Shown: positions 1 through 7,452, counted from the first letter of the stretch. The stretch: DNA of 64,000 nucleotides from a virus (IMGVR_UViG_3300038427_000657:1-64000); one strand, 5' to 3'. A program made the numbers and translations. Notes: generated by a model not told the origin, from the letters alone.

Positions 1-1449
1 TTAAGAAGATATGTCAACATTTTTTAAAAATGATGTATCAAACACTTCTGGAATTCCAAAGTAAAATCTATGATATATATTTTTTAAATTTTTATACCAT
101 TCCGATTTTGAAATAAATATGATATATGAAAAAACCTTACCATATGGAAGCCCGTTTGTATTCTTATCCCAATACTTCTTAAAGTCATCACACAAATTAT
201 CCTCAATTCCAACTACTGGCACACATCTGTTGGCTCCCGGACCACTATTTCTATTTACATCATAATCACAAAATCCAAAATAATCCGTTGAATTGGAACT
301 GGGATTACCCGGAAAATAAAAAGAAGGGCATGGATTACTATTCAATATGTAAACGAAAGAAGACTTTTTCAAAAATTCATGTCTAAAATAAAATCTTTTT
401 TCATTTCTATGTTGAATTGGTTTATAATTTTCTAAATCTTCAAATAAATGATAATCGAATCCGTTTAATTTTTTTATTTCATGTATATATTCAATCAATT
501 TTTTTATTTTGTTTGCGCTACCCCTTTTTACACTTCTAATATGTTGATTTCCATCAAATGTGAGCAAATCTTTCAATGTTTCGCAAGTAATAACTGTATC
601 TGGATGAAATATTTTGATCAGTCTATTTTTAAATTGTATTTTTGATTCATCTGAAATAGACAAAAATAGACTTTCACATGGTACCGACCCCAAATATGTT
701 TTCTTGAATATATTTTGAAAAGTTATATACTGTGTATTATTACCATAAAACTCATCAACCAATTTGATTTCTCCATTATATTTAAATGAATTATTATTAG
801 AACGGTTATTGTCAATTTCCATTGATACGAAAACAAGTTTTTGATTCACATCTGGAAATTTATTTATATCCCAAACCTGTAATAACTTGACATATTTTTT
901 CAAAAATAATATAAAAGATTCACACCTTGTAGAATTATTCTGAAATATGGATTTTGGCAAAATATAATGAATAAATCCTTTAACCCTATGTGTAAGAATT
1001 AAATGAATCGTGTTTATTAGAAAAAACACAGATTCTTCTTTTATACCTTTGATAGAATATATTTCCATCAATTGTTGAATGCGTGAGCGATGTGTTTTTA
1101 GAGAGGCGGCAGGACTTCTAAACGGGGGATTTCCAATAAACGTAACATCTCTTGGTGTGGAAAAATCATACTCATAATCATAATCATAAAAATTTTTTAC
1201 TAAAATTGTTTCTTTACCTGTATATTGTTTTGCTAATTCTGCGTCTAATTCTATCCCTATAATTTGATGATTATCAGACGTTGCACATCTTATAGCATTT
1301 AAAAATGCACCATTTCCACAACTAGGTTCTATTATTAAGTTGGTATTTATTTGAATTTTGTCCAAACAAAAATTTACTAAATTGGGTGGTGTTAAGAATT
1401 GTCCTAATCTTTTCTTTTTAGAAGATATGTCTTTATCAACTACATTCAT
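1..1449 (-). CDS. DNA adenine-type methyltransferase of a restriction-modification pair
   Basis: A 482-aa class I SAM-dependent DNA methyltransferase. Residues 15-25 (GQFLTPP) match the N-terminal signature of N6-adenine methyltransferases; EPSCGNGAFL (41-50) is the SAM-binding motif I and NPPF (107-110) the catalytic motif IV. The roughly 370 residues after the catalytic core probably hold target recognition. It overlaps the upstream gene by 4 nt (ATGA), and that gene looks like the partner nuclease. Family knowledge predicts methylation of adenine in a specific site; the site cannot be read from sequence. The gene is complete, with its stop at the window edge. Confidence 0.85.
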   Translation of the reverse strand: MNVVDKDISSKKKRLGQFLTPPNLVNFCLDKIQINTNLIIEPSCGNGAFLNAIRCATSDNHQIIGIELDAELAKQYTGKETILVKNFYDYDYEYDFSTPRDVTFIGNPPFRSPAASLKTHRSRIQQLMEIYSIKGIKEESVFFLINTIHLILTHRVKGFIHYILPKSIFQNNSTRCESFILFLKKYVKLLQVWDINKFPDVNQKLVFVSMEIDNNRSNNNSFKYNGEIKLVDEFYGNNTQYITFQNIFKKTYLGSVPCESLFLSISDESKIQFKNRLIKIFHPDTVITCETLKDLLTFDGNQHIRSVKRGSANKIKKLIEYIHEIKKLNGFDYHLFEDLENYKPIQHRNEKRFYFRHEFLKKSSFVYILNSNPCPSFYFPGNPSSNSTDYFGFCDYDVNRNSGPGANRCVPVVGIEDNLCDDFKKYWDKNTNGLPYGKVFSYIIFISKSEWYKNLKNIYHRFYFGIPEVFDTSFLKNVDISS

Positions 1450-2132
1450 TGTAAATAATCTCCCAAATTTCTAAGAGAGATATTATTATTATGAATTAAT
1501 TCGAACATAATAAATTTTTCTGGCTTAGCGTGAATATTTCTTAACAAAAGGTGTCCTTCCTTCGGATTCCTATGTTGCGGCACAAGATTTATCCTATCAC
1601 TAACTTCACCAATGGTATGTGCAATATTCTCAGATGGAATAACATACACTCTGACTTTGTCCAAGAAAAATACAAACCCTATAAAAATATCAAATTCCGA
1701 TGGGTTCGTTTGCTGAAATGACGTATTACTTAAAGATTGACATTTACCATTTTTATCAAGTCCATGACTAAAATCATCATCTATTGACCTCAATGCACGA
1801 CTATTGAATGTGTTCTTTGTAGGAGAGCTTATTACACAATTCGTTGGTCTTACCTTTTTTGATGATGCTCGAATAACTTTAATTTCAAGTTTGTTATCAT
1901 CACACTTCTTGTCATAATGTGGATTTTCGCCACACACAATACCTTCAAAAACTTTTTCTACATATTCATTGGCAACCCAATGTCCAAATTCTACACCATT
2001 TGGATTCTCAAAATATTTTTCTCCATTAATTTCATCTGGTATAATTTCGTCTGATATAGTTATTAAATCGCTTATTTCAGCAACTGTATTTTTAAGTTCA
2101 TCGTCAAACATTGTAACTATTGTTTCATTCAT
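1446..2132 (-). CDS. Probable restriction endonuclease (PD-(D/E)XK-like)
   Basis: A 228-aa protein translationally coupled (ATGA) to the downstream methyltransferase. LEIKV at residues 82-86 is a plausible E-x-K half of a PD-(D/E)XK nuclease centre, with acidic residues just upstream. The pairing with a methyltransferase is the main argument for function. I do not recognise a named family. No TATTTAT box or early promoter lies immediately upstream; tRNA-Cys starts 107 nt upstream, so it may be read from the tRNA transcript. A later in-frame Met (residue 8) is an alternative start. Confidence 0.6.
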   Translation of the reverse strand: MNETIVTMFDDELKNTVAEISDLITISDEIIPDEINGEKYFENPNGVEFGHWVANEYVEKVFEGIVCGENPHYDKKCDDNKLEIKVIRASSKKVRPTNCVISSPTKNTFNSRALRSIDDDFSHGLDKNGKCQSLSNTSFQQTNPSEFDIFIGFVFFLDKVRVYVIPSENIAHTIGEVSDRINLVPQHRNPKEGHLLLRNIHAKPEKFIMFELIHNNNISLRNLGDYLQ

Positions 2133-2164
2133 ATTCTTGTTTTGTGTTTATAATTCAATTATTA

Positions 2165-2239
2165 TGGAGGCATGTCAGGGAATCGAACCCTGTTCTTTCG
2201 TTTTGCAGACGAACGTATGAGCCATTCTACCACCACGCC
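2165..2239 (-). tRNA. tRNA-Cys(GCA)
   Basis: Cloverleaf with acceptor GGCGTG/CATGCC, anticodon loop CTGCAAA on a TTCGT/ACGAA stem, T-arm with TTCGATT loop, and an encoded CCA end. Anticodon GCA. It heads a minus-strand tRNA cluster. Confidence 0.93.
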
Positions 2240-2243
2240 ATTA

Positions 2244-2308
2244 AGATTCAGACTGGATTAGAGCCAGCGTTTGTCATTTGACTGTTCTACCACTAAACTA
2301 CTGAATCT
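2244..2308 (-). tRNA. tRNA-like element, degenerate or non-canonical
   Basis: A 65-nt element with a perfect 7-bp acceptor-like stem (AGATTCA/TGAATCT), a normal D-arm (GTTTAGTGGTAGAAC) and a T-like hairpin CTGG-CTCTAAT-CCAG whose loop lacks TTCRA. The anticodon arm cannot be folded canonically; GTC-AAAT-GAC is the only local hairpin. No CCA is encoded. It lies 4 nt upstream of tRNA-Cys. It is either a decayed tRNA or a tRNA-shaped processing or decoy element. Confidence 0.5.
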
Positions 2309-2352
2309 CTAAATATAATATATCATAAAAACAAGAAATGGCAACAAATAAT

Positions 2353-2673
2353 TTACTGTATATATTCTTTACTACAAACTAAAACATCACCGACAATAGT
2401 ATCATTACCATACAATTGCGTTGCTCTTAAATTCACAGGCAATCTTTTTAATTTACCTTCTTCATTAAGTATCATTAATCTACCATCTCTAAGATAAACA
2501 ATTTCAATTGGCCCACCATTTGTGAATTCATATAATTCTTCCAAAGAAAAATCTTTTCCGTTTTTGGGTTTTACTGAAATTACTTTACCATCAGAATGTA
2601 TCCATATTGGACCGATGATTTGGCCAGCAAAAGAAATTTCATTTATTAATGATTTAAGACGGATATTTGCCAT
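2353..2673 (-). CDS. Hypothetical protein, TATTTAT-box gene
   Basis: A 106-aa protein of unknown function with no recognised motif; predicted mostly beta (repeated I/V-rich strands). A TATTTAT box at 2680-2686 ends 6 nt before the ATG, placing it in the putative late class. It sits between tRNA clusters. Confidence 0.7.
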   Translation of the reverse strand: MANIRLKSLINEISFAGQIIGPIWIHSDGKVISVKPKNGKDFSLEELYEFTNGGPIEIVYLRDGRLMILNEEGKLKRLPVNLRATQLYGNDTIVGDVLVCSKEYIQ

Positions 2674-2679
2674 AATAGA

Positions 2680-2686
2680 ATAAATA
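2680..2686 (-). promoter_or_regulatory. TATTTAT box (putative late promoter)
   Basis: TATTTAT on the minus strand, 6 nt before the ATG at 2673. Resembles the T4 late-promoter octamer in composition and position, but with a different core. Confidence 0.5.
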
Positions 2687-2706
2687 TATTCATCTTAATC
2701 ATAAGA

Positions 2707-2781
2707 TGGAGCCTGTTGTCAGAATCGAACTGACGCCTTTGCTTTACGAAAGCATCGTGCTGCCATTATCACCAAACAGGC
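2707..2781 (-). tRNA. tRNA-Thr(CGT)
   Basis: Acceptor GCCTGTT/AACAGGC, discriminator T, encoded CCA, T-loop TTCGATT. Anticodon loop TTCGTAA on a TGCT/AGCA stem gives CGU; pair 27-43 is a mismatch. Confidence 0.9.
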
Positions 2782-2855
2782 AAATCGTGGTGCGTATCAA
2801 GGTCATTCCCCATCTCCACACCCAAATGGGATTGAAACGAATCCCAAACCAAAAT

Positions 2856-2930
2856 TGGAGCCTCAGGATGGAGTCGAACCATCTCTTCGTCTTTACCAAA
2901 GACGTATGCTGCCGTTATCATTACAGAGGC
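2856..2930 (-). tRNA. tRNA-Thr(GGT)
   Basis: Perfect anticodon stem CGTCT/AGACG with loop TTGGTAA, TTCGACT T-loop, encoded CCA. The second Thr isoacceptor in the cluster. Confidence 0.92.
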
Positions 2931-2995
2931 ATTATGGAAGGATTTATTTTCCTTAACCTTCCATTTAACGGGCTATGGAAATAAGTCCCGTAAAT

Positions 2996-3072
2996 TGGTA
3001 CACCCGGCAGGAATCGAACCTGCTGTTCTCTACGTTCGAAGCGTAGAATGATTCCATTATCACCACGGGTGC
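2996..3072 (-). tRNA. tRNA-Arg(TCG)
   Basis: Anticodon stem CTACG/CGTAG with loop CTTCGAA, T-loop TTCGATT, encoded CCA. Acceptor GCACCCG/CGGGTGT includes one G-U pair. Confidence 0.92.
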
Positions 3073-3075
3073 ATT

Positions 3076-3252
3076 TCAAAAATCATCGCTAAATTGTTGT
3101 TCTTCTTGTCGTTTTTCTTCTGCTAAACGTTCTTGCTCTTCTGCCCATTGACGATAATAACCATCTTTACCGTAATCCATATCACCGTAACACATGGAAC
3201 AAACTTTTTGTCCATCAGGAATTGGACTTCCACAATTTGTGCAATATTTCAT
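3076..3252 (-). CDS. Small zinc-ribbon protein
   Basis: A 58-aa protein starting at the ATG 7 nt downstream of tRNA-Arg(ACG). Residues 4-7 (CTNC) and 18-21 (CSMC) form a CxxC-x10-CxxC zinc ribbon, followed by a charged Glu/Gln-rich helix. It is wedged between two tRNA genes (3 nt from tRNA-Arg(TCG)), so mRNA and tRNAs probably share a transcript. A longer reading frame upstream runs through the tRNA and is not credible. Confidence 0.75.
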   Translation of the reverse strand: MKYCTNCGSPIPDGQKVCSMCYGDMDYGKDGYYRQWAEEQERLAEEKRQEEQQFSDDF

Positions 3253-3258
3253 AAAATC

Positions 3259-3333
3259 TGGTACTCCACCGGGGAGTCGAACCCCGACTTTCGCTTCCGT
3301 AGAGCGACGTGATATCCATTTCACTAGCAGAGC
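3259..3333 (-). tRNA. tRNA-Arg(ACG)
   Basis: Stem TCGCT/AGCGA with loop CTACGGA gives ACG, which would need A34-to-I deamination (TadA) to read all CGN codons. T-loop TTCGACT, encoded CCA. Confidence 0.9.
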
Positions 3334-3336
3334 ATT

Positions 3337-3410
3337 TGGTGGCAATAAGCGGGGTCGAACCACTATCAAGACCTTATGAGAGTCCTGTCTTACCGTTAGA
3401 CGATACTGCC
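3337..3410 (-). tRNA. tRNA-Met(CAT), elongator or Ile2
   Basis: Acceptor GGCAGTA/TATTGCC, anticodon loop CTCATAA, encoded CCA. CAU could be elongator Met or lysidine-modified Ile(AUA). Pair 1-72 is intact, unlike the initiator at 39158-39234. Confidence 0.88.
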
Positions 3411-3465
3411 ATTAATACTAAATAACTATATCAGAAAAAATAAAAATGTCAAGCGTAACTACAAA

Positions 3466-3945
3466 TTATTGCCCACTAAGAAGATAAAGGCTTCCGGTTG
3501 AACCTTTTGACCCCGAATAAGATGCCACAAAATATCTTCTCCTACTTGAACCTGTTATTCTCATTAAACTTGAACTTACCGATGATGTTGAAACAAACGA
3601 AAATTCTCCAACAAAATTTAAACCATCAATTGAAGAAGACACATAAATACTACCCGTACCACCTACTGATGCTGTTACAAACGCTTGAAATGTATGATTA
3701 TTATAATCAGATACATCTACTGACGATGTTGTAGTCGTTGTAGTTCCATAATAAAGAAAAGAACCAACCGAACTTGTTACGGGATAAGAAAATGATATAA
3801 AAAATGGATTGATAAGCGTAGTTATAAATCCAAATCCTTGCTGTTGTATAACCGCACCATTAAGAGTACCATATGGAATTGGCGGATAATCAGCAATGTC
3901 AGTACTTCCTACGTTTTGTATTGGATTAGGTATATTAATTGGCAT
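3466..3945 (-). CDS. Ser/Thr-rich probable structural protein
   Basis: 159 aa, rich in Ser, Thr, Gly, Val and Tyr, including a TTTTTT run and repeated SSV/TSS segments, typical of extracellular or virion beta-fold proteins. I chose the ATG at 3945 because a TATTTAT box (3958-3964) overlaps the upstream in-frame ATG. No family is recognised. The TATTTAT class here includes the PKD and coiled-coil proteins, so a virion role is inferred. Confidence 0.7.
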   Translation of the reverse strand: MPINIPNPIQNVGSTDIADYPPIPYGTLNGAVIQQQGFGFITTLINPFFISFSYPVTSSVGSFLYYGTTTTTTSSVDVSDYNNHTFQAFVTASVGGTGSIYVSSSIDGLNFVGEFSFVSTSSVSSSLMRITGSSRRRYFVASYSGSKGSTGSLYLLSGQ

Positions 3946-3957
3946 ATGTTTCGCATA

Positions 3958-3964
3958 ATAAATA
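3958..3964 (-). promoter_or_regulatory. TATTTAT box
   Basis: TATTTAT 12 nt upstream of the ATG at 3945; it overlaps codons of the longer reading frame, supporting the shorter start. Confidence 0.5.
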
Positions 3965-3992
3965 TATGCCAATCACAAAAGAATATCAGATT

Positions 3993-4304
3993 TTATTTAG
4001 ATAATTGTCGACTCTTTAATTGTCTCTCATAAGCACAATCTTCACAAAGAAATTTAGTTTCTCCGGGAACACAAAAAAACATTCTGTTTTCCTTACAATC
4101 TTCACAAGTCAATTGAGACAATTCATATTCAAACTGATTTACCTTAGCAAAAGGTCTTAACATTTCAACCAATTGTGGAGAATATTCTACTAATACTGTT
4201 GCATAATTAGTTCCAATATATGCAGTTTTACCAAACTCCTTTGCCATTCTATCTTGAAAGGTTCGAAATTTATCAAATTCTCTTTGTGTGAATGTAACTT
4301 TCAT
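3993..4304 (-). CDS. Hypothetical zinc-binding protein
   Basis: 103 aa. CEDC near residue 70 and CEDC near residue 89 (CEDCKEN and FLCEDCAYE) form two CxxC knuckles, suggesting one bound zinc; basic residues at both ends would suit nucleic-acid binding. It has its own early promoter (4314-4341), which overlaps the end of the upstream GIY-YIG gene. Confidence 0.75.
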   Translation of the reverse strand: MKVTFTQREFDKFRTFQDRMAKEFGKTAYIGTNYATVLVEYSPQLVEMLRPFAKVNQFEYELSQLTCEDCKENRMFFCVPGETKFLCEDCAYERQLKSRQLSK

Positions 4305-4313
4305 AATATGGTA

Positions 4314-4341
4314 ATATTACCATAGAAATATAAAAAGTCAA
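4314..4341 (-). promoter_or_regulatory. Early-type promoter
   Basis: TTGACT, 16 bp, TAATAT. Drives the gene starting at 4304; its -35 box lies in the end of the upstream GIY-YIG gene. Confidence 0.7.
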
Positions 4342-4607
4342 GCCTTAAAATTTGGATGAATAGATTGAATGAGTTTTATTTTCTCTTTACGACCCATTCT
4401 TTTTATTTGAGATTCTTTTTGAGCAGCTTTTGCCCGTGTATCAAATTCTTCAACATATACCAGCTTCACAGGTCTGCGAGTTCTAGTGTATCTTGTTTTA
4501 CTACTACCATCATTATGTTCTTGTATTCTTCTCTCTAAATCTAACGTCCAACCTGTATAAAATGTACTATCATTACATTGAACAATATATGTGTATGATT
4601 TTTCCAT
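4338..4607 (-). CDS. GIY-YIG domain endonuclease (UPF0213-like)
   Basis: 89 aa, single-domain GIY-YIG nuclease. Residues 4-19 (SYTYIVQC...FYTGWT) carry the YIV/YTG form of the GIY-YIG motif; the conserved Arg (R26/R27) and the Glu in the KESQIK helix follow. Length and composition match stand-alone UPF0213/YhbQ-like proteins rather than large homing enzymes. Role unknown; could be DNA processing or a minimal mobile nuclease. Confidence 0.85.
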   Translation of the reverse strand: MEKSYTYIVQCNDSTFYTGWTLDLERRIQEHNDGSSKTRYTRTRRPVKLVYVEEFDTRAKAAQKESQIKRMGRKEKIKLIQSIHPNFKA

Positions 4608-4609
4608 GT

Positions 4610-4876
4610 TTAATATAATTCTGTATAATCTAACTTCATAGTTTTAGGATTTATTTTAACTATTGTTATTGAATTATCTTCTGGAAATTGAGACTTCAAT
4701 CTTCCAAACCATTCATATGCCTCATTTTCCGTTAAAATTTCTGCATTTTTCAGTATAGGTGTCAACTTTGGAATATTTTTGGAACGTTTATCTTCTAAAT
4801 ATACTTTTACATTACCAAGAGGCTTTCCGTTTTCTATGCTAAGTAATCTACTTTTTCTTTCTACTACATATTTCAT
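4610..4876 (-). CDS. Hypothetical protein
   Basis: 88 aa starting at the ATG 2 nt after the upstream HNH gene's stop, so co-transcribed with it. Lysine-rich, with a W-F-G segment near the middle. No family recognised. Confidence 0.65.
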   Translation of the reverse strand: MKYVVERKSRLLSIENGKPLGNVKVYLEDKRSKNIPKLTPILKNAEILTENEAYEWFGRLKSQFPEDNSITIVKINPKTMKLDYTELY

Positions 4877-4877
4877 A

Positions 4878-5174
4878 TTAATGATATTTATTTTTATCTC
4901 TAAACTTACCACGTTCAGATTTAAACAAAACTGTCGGTGGTTGTTTCAATCTCCATTTTAAAAATCTTTGAAATTGTTCTGTTTGAAGAATGGATTCTAT
5001 TGTGTTATATACATCACGGAGTTCATTATGAGTCCAAGTTTTATGAATAAATGATTCACATGTCTCGCAGGTAAGAACAATAGTATCACCACCTTTACTT
5101 TTTGGAATTACATGATGACCACGGGTTAAAGATGGTAATCCACAAAATTCACATTTGTTCATTTCTGCTGCCAT
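4878..5174 (-). CDS. Small HNH-family nuclease
   Basis: 98 aa. CEFC (residues 8-11) and CETC pair as zinc ligands around GHHVIPKSKGG, the HNH core with catalytic His, then a helical tail. Start chosen at 5174, directly downstream of an early promoter (5184-5212). It precedes the gene at 4610-4876. Likely a mobile or DNA-processing nuclease; target unknown. Confidence 0.8.
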   Translation of the reverse strand: MAAEMNKCEFCGLPSLTRGHHVIPKSKGGDTIVLTCETCESFIHKTWTHNELRDVYNTIESILQTEQFQRFLKWRLKQPPTVLFKSERGKFRDKNKYH

Positions 5175-5183
5175 AATTGGCAA

Positions 5184-5212
5184 ATAATACAATAACTAAT
5201 TAGAAAAGTCAA
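5184..5212 (-). promoter_or_regulatory. Early-type promoter
   Basis: TTGACT and TATTAT hexamers upstream of the HNH gene at 4878-5174; overlaps the stop of the gene at 5209-5592. Confidence 0.65.
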
Positions 5213-5592
5213 GAATGAATTCCGGCAAGAGTTTTAAATCTTTCGGTAACTTGTTGATTTTCTTGTTGTAAGGACAGAATATATTGCTGATATTGTTCTT
5301 GAGTAAAAATTCCTTTGGAATAGATGTCAACCAATTCAGGATGTTTTTCCAAATCAGGAGCAAGATTATTATTCATTTTTGCAGAATTAAATTTAATTCT
5401 AATCTCTTCATTATTATAACCATATTCTTTCATCATTTTTATATAATGACGAGGACAAAATCCGTGAGAAAATGTAACTTTCCCTTCTATACCATGTTGT
5501 CTCATAACATGTCTCATAGCAGCACCAACTTCATGAAATTCTACTTCACAATAACTACAAATTTTTACCAATACTTTTTTCTTATCTTCCAT
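5209..5592 (-). CDS. Hypothetical Cys/His-rich protein
   Basis: 127 aa. Near the N-terminus CSYC-x13-H-x4-H resembles a C2H2 zinc finger, followed by a second HGFCPRH cluster. TATTTAT box at 5600-5606, 7 nt before the ATG at 5592; an upstream ATG overlaps the box. C-terminal half is Gln-rich helix. Possibly a DNA- or RNA-binding virion or regulatory protein. Confidence 0.7.
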   Translation of the reverse strand: MEDKKKVLVKICSYCEVEFHEVGAAMRHVMRQHGIEGKVTFSHGFCPRHYIKMMKEYGYNNEEIRIKFNSAKMNNNLAPDLEKHPELVDIYSKGIFTQEQYQQYILSLQQENQQVTERFKTLAGIHS

Positions 5593-5599
5593 ATCTACT

Positions 5600-5606
5600 A
5601 TAAATA
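5600..5606 (-). promoter_or_regulatory. TATTTAT box
   Basis: TATTTAT 7 nt before the ATG at 5592. Confidence 0.5.
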
Positions 5607-6073
5607 TCAACCAAATTTGCGTATAAAGTATTTATCCTTTTGTTCTTGTGATATGCCTGTAAAAGAGTTTATGAAATCAACAAATCTCAATCCGTGTTCT
5701 TCCATACATCTTTTCTTTATTTTAAGCAATGATAATTTAAATATTCTATCATTTTTAATACTATCTATAGTAGATTGTAAAGGATAATACCAACCCCAAT
5801 TATTAGACCACCAATCACACATTTCTTCAACAATCATGCGAATAGTAAGTTCATAATTTATTTGACCATTTAGCAACGGTTCAATTTTTTTAAGTTGTTC
5901 GGATGTAAGATTTTTTTTACCGTAAGATTGGTAATCTCTGAATATTTTTTCAACTTCTTCGGTTGACTGAAAATCAGGATACCATCGTCTATCAATAAAG
6001 CCTATATAATGCTTTATTATTCTACGATGTCTGATTTGCTGGCGTTTAGCATTGTCATATTCACTTACTCCAA
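5607..6073 (-). pseudogene. Open frame lacking a start, abutting tRNA-Leu
   Basis: A protein-like frame runs from the 3' edge of the tRNA at 6076 to a stop at 5607, about 155 codons, with no ATG, GTG or TTG until a TTG at 5876. The part upstream of 5876 reads as ordinary protein (RRIIKHYIGFIDRRWYPDF) continuous with the later sequence. Either the 5' end was lost when the tRNA or a rearrangement arrived, leaving a remnant, or only the 89-aa TTG-initiated product is made. Function unknown; Trp- and Tyr-rich. Confidence 0.5.
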
Positions 6074-6075
6074 AT

Positions 6076-6153
6076 TGGTGCTACTCACAGGACTCGAACC
6101 TGTAAAAACCAAAGTTCTGAGCTTTGGATGACTTCCAATTGCATCAGAGTAGC
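6076..6153 (-). tRNA. tRNA with CAG anticodon (Leu by code), short variable loop
   Basis: Acceptor GCTACTC/GAGTAGC, anticodon stem CCAAAG/CTTTGG with loop CTCAGAA, T-arm ACAGG-TTCGAGT-CCTGT, encoded CCA. Anticodon CAG is Leu, but the variable region is only about 5 nt, whereas Leu tRNAs are class II with a long arm (compare the Leu at 6552-6637). Identity is therefore uncertain. Confidence 0.75.
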
Positions 6154-6180
6154 AAAAAATGCCGGTTATTTGACACCGGC
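6154..6180 (-). terminator. Rho-independent terminator
   Basis: Hairpin GCCGGT/ACCGGC followed on the minus strand by six T residues, ending directly before tRNA-Leu(CAG). It closes the RNA segment at 6181-6300. Confidence 0.65.
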
Positions 6181-6300
6181 AAACTAGGGCTGAGTAGCTT
6201 AAAGAAAATTTCTTTCGAGCCGACGCCTCCACCACTTAATTTTACGAATTAAGAAACGGCCCCAATAGTTGTGGGTGCCAGTTAATTTTAACAAACTAAC
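6181..6300 (-). ncRNA. Candidate small structured RNA
   Basis: About 120 nt without a good ORF between a small TM-peptide gene and a terminator. Contains perfect hairpins AAAGAAA-A-TTTCTTT (6201-6215) and CTTAATT-TTACG-AATTAAG (6235-6253) and GC-rich flanks. A TATAAT-like box near 6308-6313 could start it, or it is the 3' part of the tRNA-Ala transcript. No known family recognised. Confidence 0.4.
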
Positions 6301-6308
6301 AAAATTTA

Positions 6309-6392
6309 TTATAGCAAATTCTTATTTTTTTTCCAAAAAAGAGTTGCTATAATTATTCCGACCACAAGGCCGATGATTATTCCAGTTATCAT
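6309..6392 (-). CDS. 27-aa single-pass membrane peptide
   Basis: ATG at 6392, 5 nt after the tRNA-Ala 3' end; a hydrophobic stretch (IIIGLVVGIIIATLFW) followed by a positive KKNK tail, a classic small inner-membrane peptide with cytoplasmic C-terminus. No Shine-Dalgarno site is visible. Small size limits confidence. Confidence 0.5.
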   Translation of the reverse strand: MITGIIIGLVVGIIIATLFWKKNKNLL

Positions 6393-6396
6393 AAAT

Positions 6397-6472
6397 TGGT
6401 GGAGCCTACGGGATTCGAACCCGTCACCTGCTGAGTGCAAATCAGCCGCTCTCCCAAATGAGCTAAGACCCC
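6397..6472 (-). tRNA. tRNA-Ala(TGC)
   Basis: GCTGA/TCAGC stem with loop TTTGCAC, acceptor GGGGTCT/AGGCTCC, T-loop TTCGAAT, encoded CCA. The usual Ala G3-U70 identity pair is present as G3-T70. Confidence 0.93.
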
Positions 6473-6551
6473 ATATAATTTGTTCATGTTACCACTTAAA
6501 AATACGTTGGTGGAATATGGTTACCCGAACCCAACCACGAACAAATAAAAT

Positions 6552-6637
6552 TGGTGCTGGTAAAAGGAATCGAACCTTCACGGATTACTCCACAAGATCC
6601 TAAGTCTTGCGCGTCTGCCTAGTTCCGCCACACCAGC
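6552..6637 (-). tRNA. tRNA-Leu(TAG)
   Basis: Class II tRNA with long variable arm; CAAGA/TCTTG stem, loop CTTAGGA, T-loop TTCGATT, encoded CCA. Confidence 0.93.
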
Positions 6638-6650
6638 AATATCGACTATA

Positions 6651-6678
6651 ACTATACACAACTTTGAAAAAAAGTCAA
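6651..6678 (-). promoter_or_regulatory. Early-type promoter for the Leu-Ala tRNA unit
   Basis: TTGACT, 16 bp, TATAGT immediately upstream of tRNA-Leu(TAG). Confidence 0.75.
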
Positions 6679-6715
6679 GCCTTTTACTTCTCGATCCTAA
6701 TTTTAATATCGGCTT

Positions 6716-7384
6716 TCATATATTTTGCGGTTCTAGAATTAAGGTATTCTCAGTTACCGTGGGCAACGTTTTTGCAAAATGAACAAATCTTTTATTTAAC
6801 TCATCATCCCAAGGAGACGGTATTCTGTAATCTTTACACCAACGATTAAAATGTTCATCACTTTTATCAACGTTAATAGTAAGGGACATTTCTTCTCCGT
6901 GGGTGTGGCTTTTTCCTGCCTTACAAAGAACCAATTCACGTTCCATATCAGAATGTGTAAGTTTAAAAAAATAGATAGTTGGATTAGCCGCAACTCTCAT
7001 ATCTACACCTAAAATATTGTAGTCACATCCTTGCCACATACGAACCTGCCTTATATTAATACTTGGGTTAGTCAAAGTAATTAATGAAACTTTTATTTCC
7101 TGATCCTTATCATTTCCAAAAGCATCCCCAGCATCCTTGTTTCTTGGGGGACCATAACCCATATCTTTTATTATTCTCTTTTGAATTAGAAAACCATATT
7201 TCTGCGAAGTCATAAAGTACAAAGATTGAAAAAAACTAATTATTGGAAGTTCTAATAACATCTTCTCATTTCTTCTATTATATATAATATCACGCAGTTC
7301 TATATAGCGGGGGTCGGGGGTACTTAGTTCATTTAGTAATTCTATCACCTTTATTGGATCTGCTGATGTTCTTGTATGTTTCAT
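6716..7384 (-). CDS. Probable type II restriction endonuclease
   Basis: 222 aa. D84/D87 followed by QEIKVSL (95-101) fits the PD-(D/E)XK catalytic core, and WQGCDYN downstream resembles the strand after it. It directly follows a DNA methyltransferase on the same strand (gap 64 nt) and has its own early promoter (7424-7452), which would allow it to be timed separately from the methyltransferase. Specific cut site not inferable. Confidence 0.65.
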   Translation of the reverse strand: MKHTRTSADPIKVIELLNELSTPDPRYIELRDIIYNRRNEKMLLELPIISFFQSLYFMTSQKYGFLIQKRIIKDMGYGPPRNKDAGDAFGNDKDQEIKVSLITLTNPSINIRQVRMWQGCDYNILGVDMRVAANPTIYFFKLTHSDMERELVLCKAGKSHTHGEEMSLTINVDKSDEHFNRWCKDYRIPSPWDDELNKRFVHFAKTLPTVTENTLILEPQNI

Positions 7385-7423
7385 TTCATATTTAGTATAT
7401 TTTAATTTACATCAATAATAATT

Positions 7424-7452
7424 ATTATCGTAAATTAAATATAAAAGGTCAA
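7424..7452 (-). promoter_or_regulatory. Early-type promoter
   Basis: TTGACC and GATAAT hexamers upstream of the nuclease gene at 6716-7384; overlaps the methyltransferase stop. Confidence 0.65.

Noticed and set aside
2782-2855. Additional degenerate tRNA between the two Thr tRNAs
   Set aside because: Only a 6-bp GGGATT/AATCCC hairpin could be found; no acceptor or T-arm.
2706-3379. Plus-strand frames such as 2706-2984 and 3194-3379
   Set aside because: They cross tRNA genes on the opposite strand; T-arm complements (TCGAACC) create spurious frames.
6373-6603. Plus-strand 76-codon frame
   Set aside because: Overlaps tRNA-Ala and tRNA-Leu.
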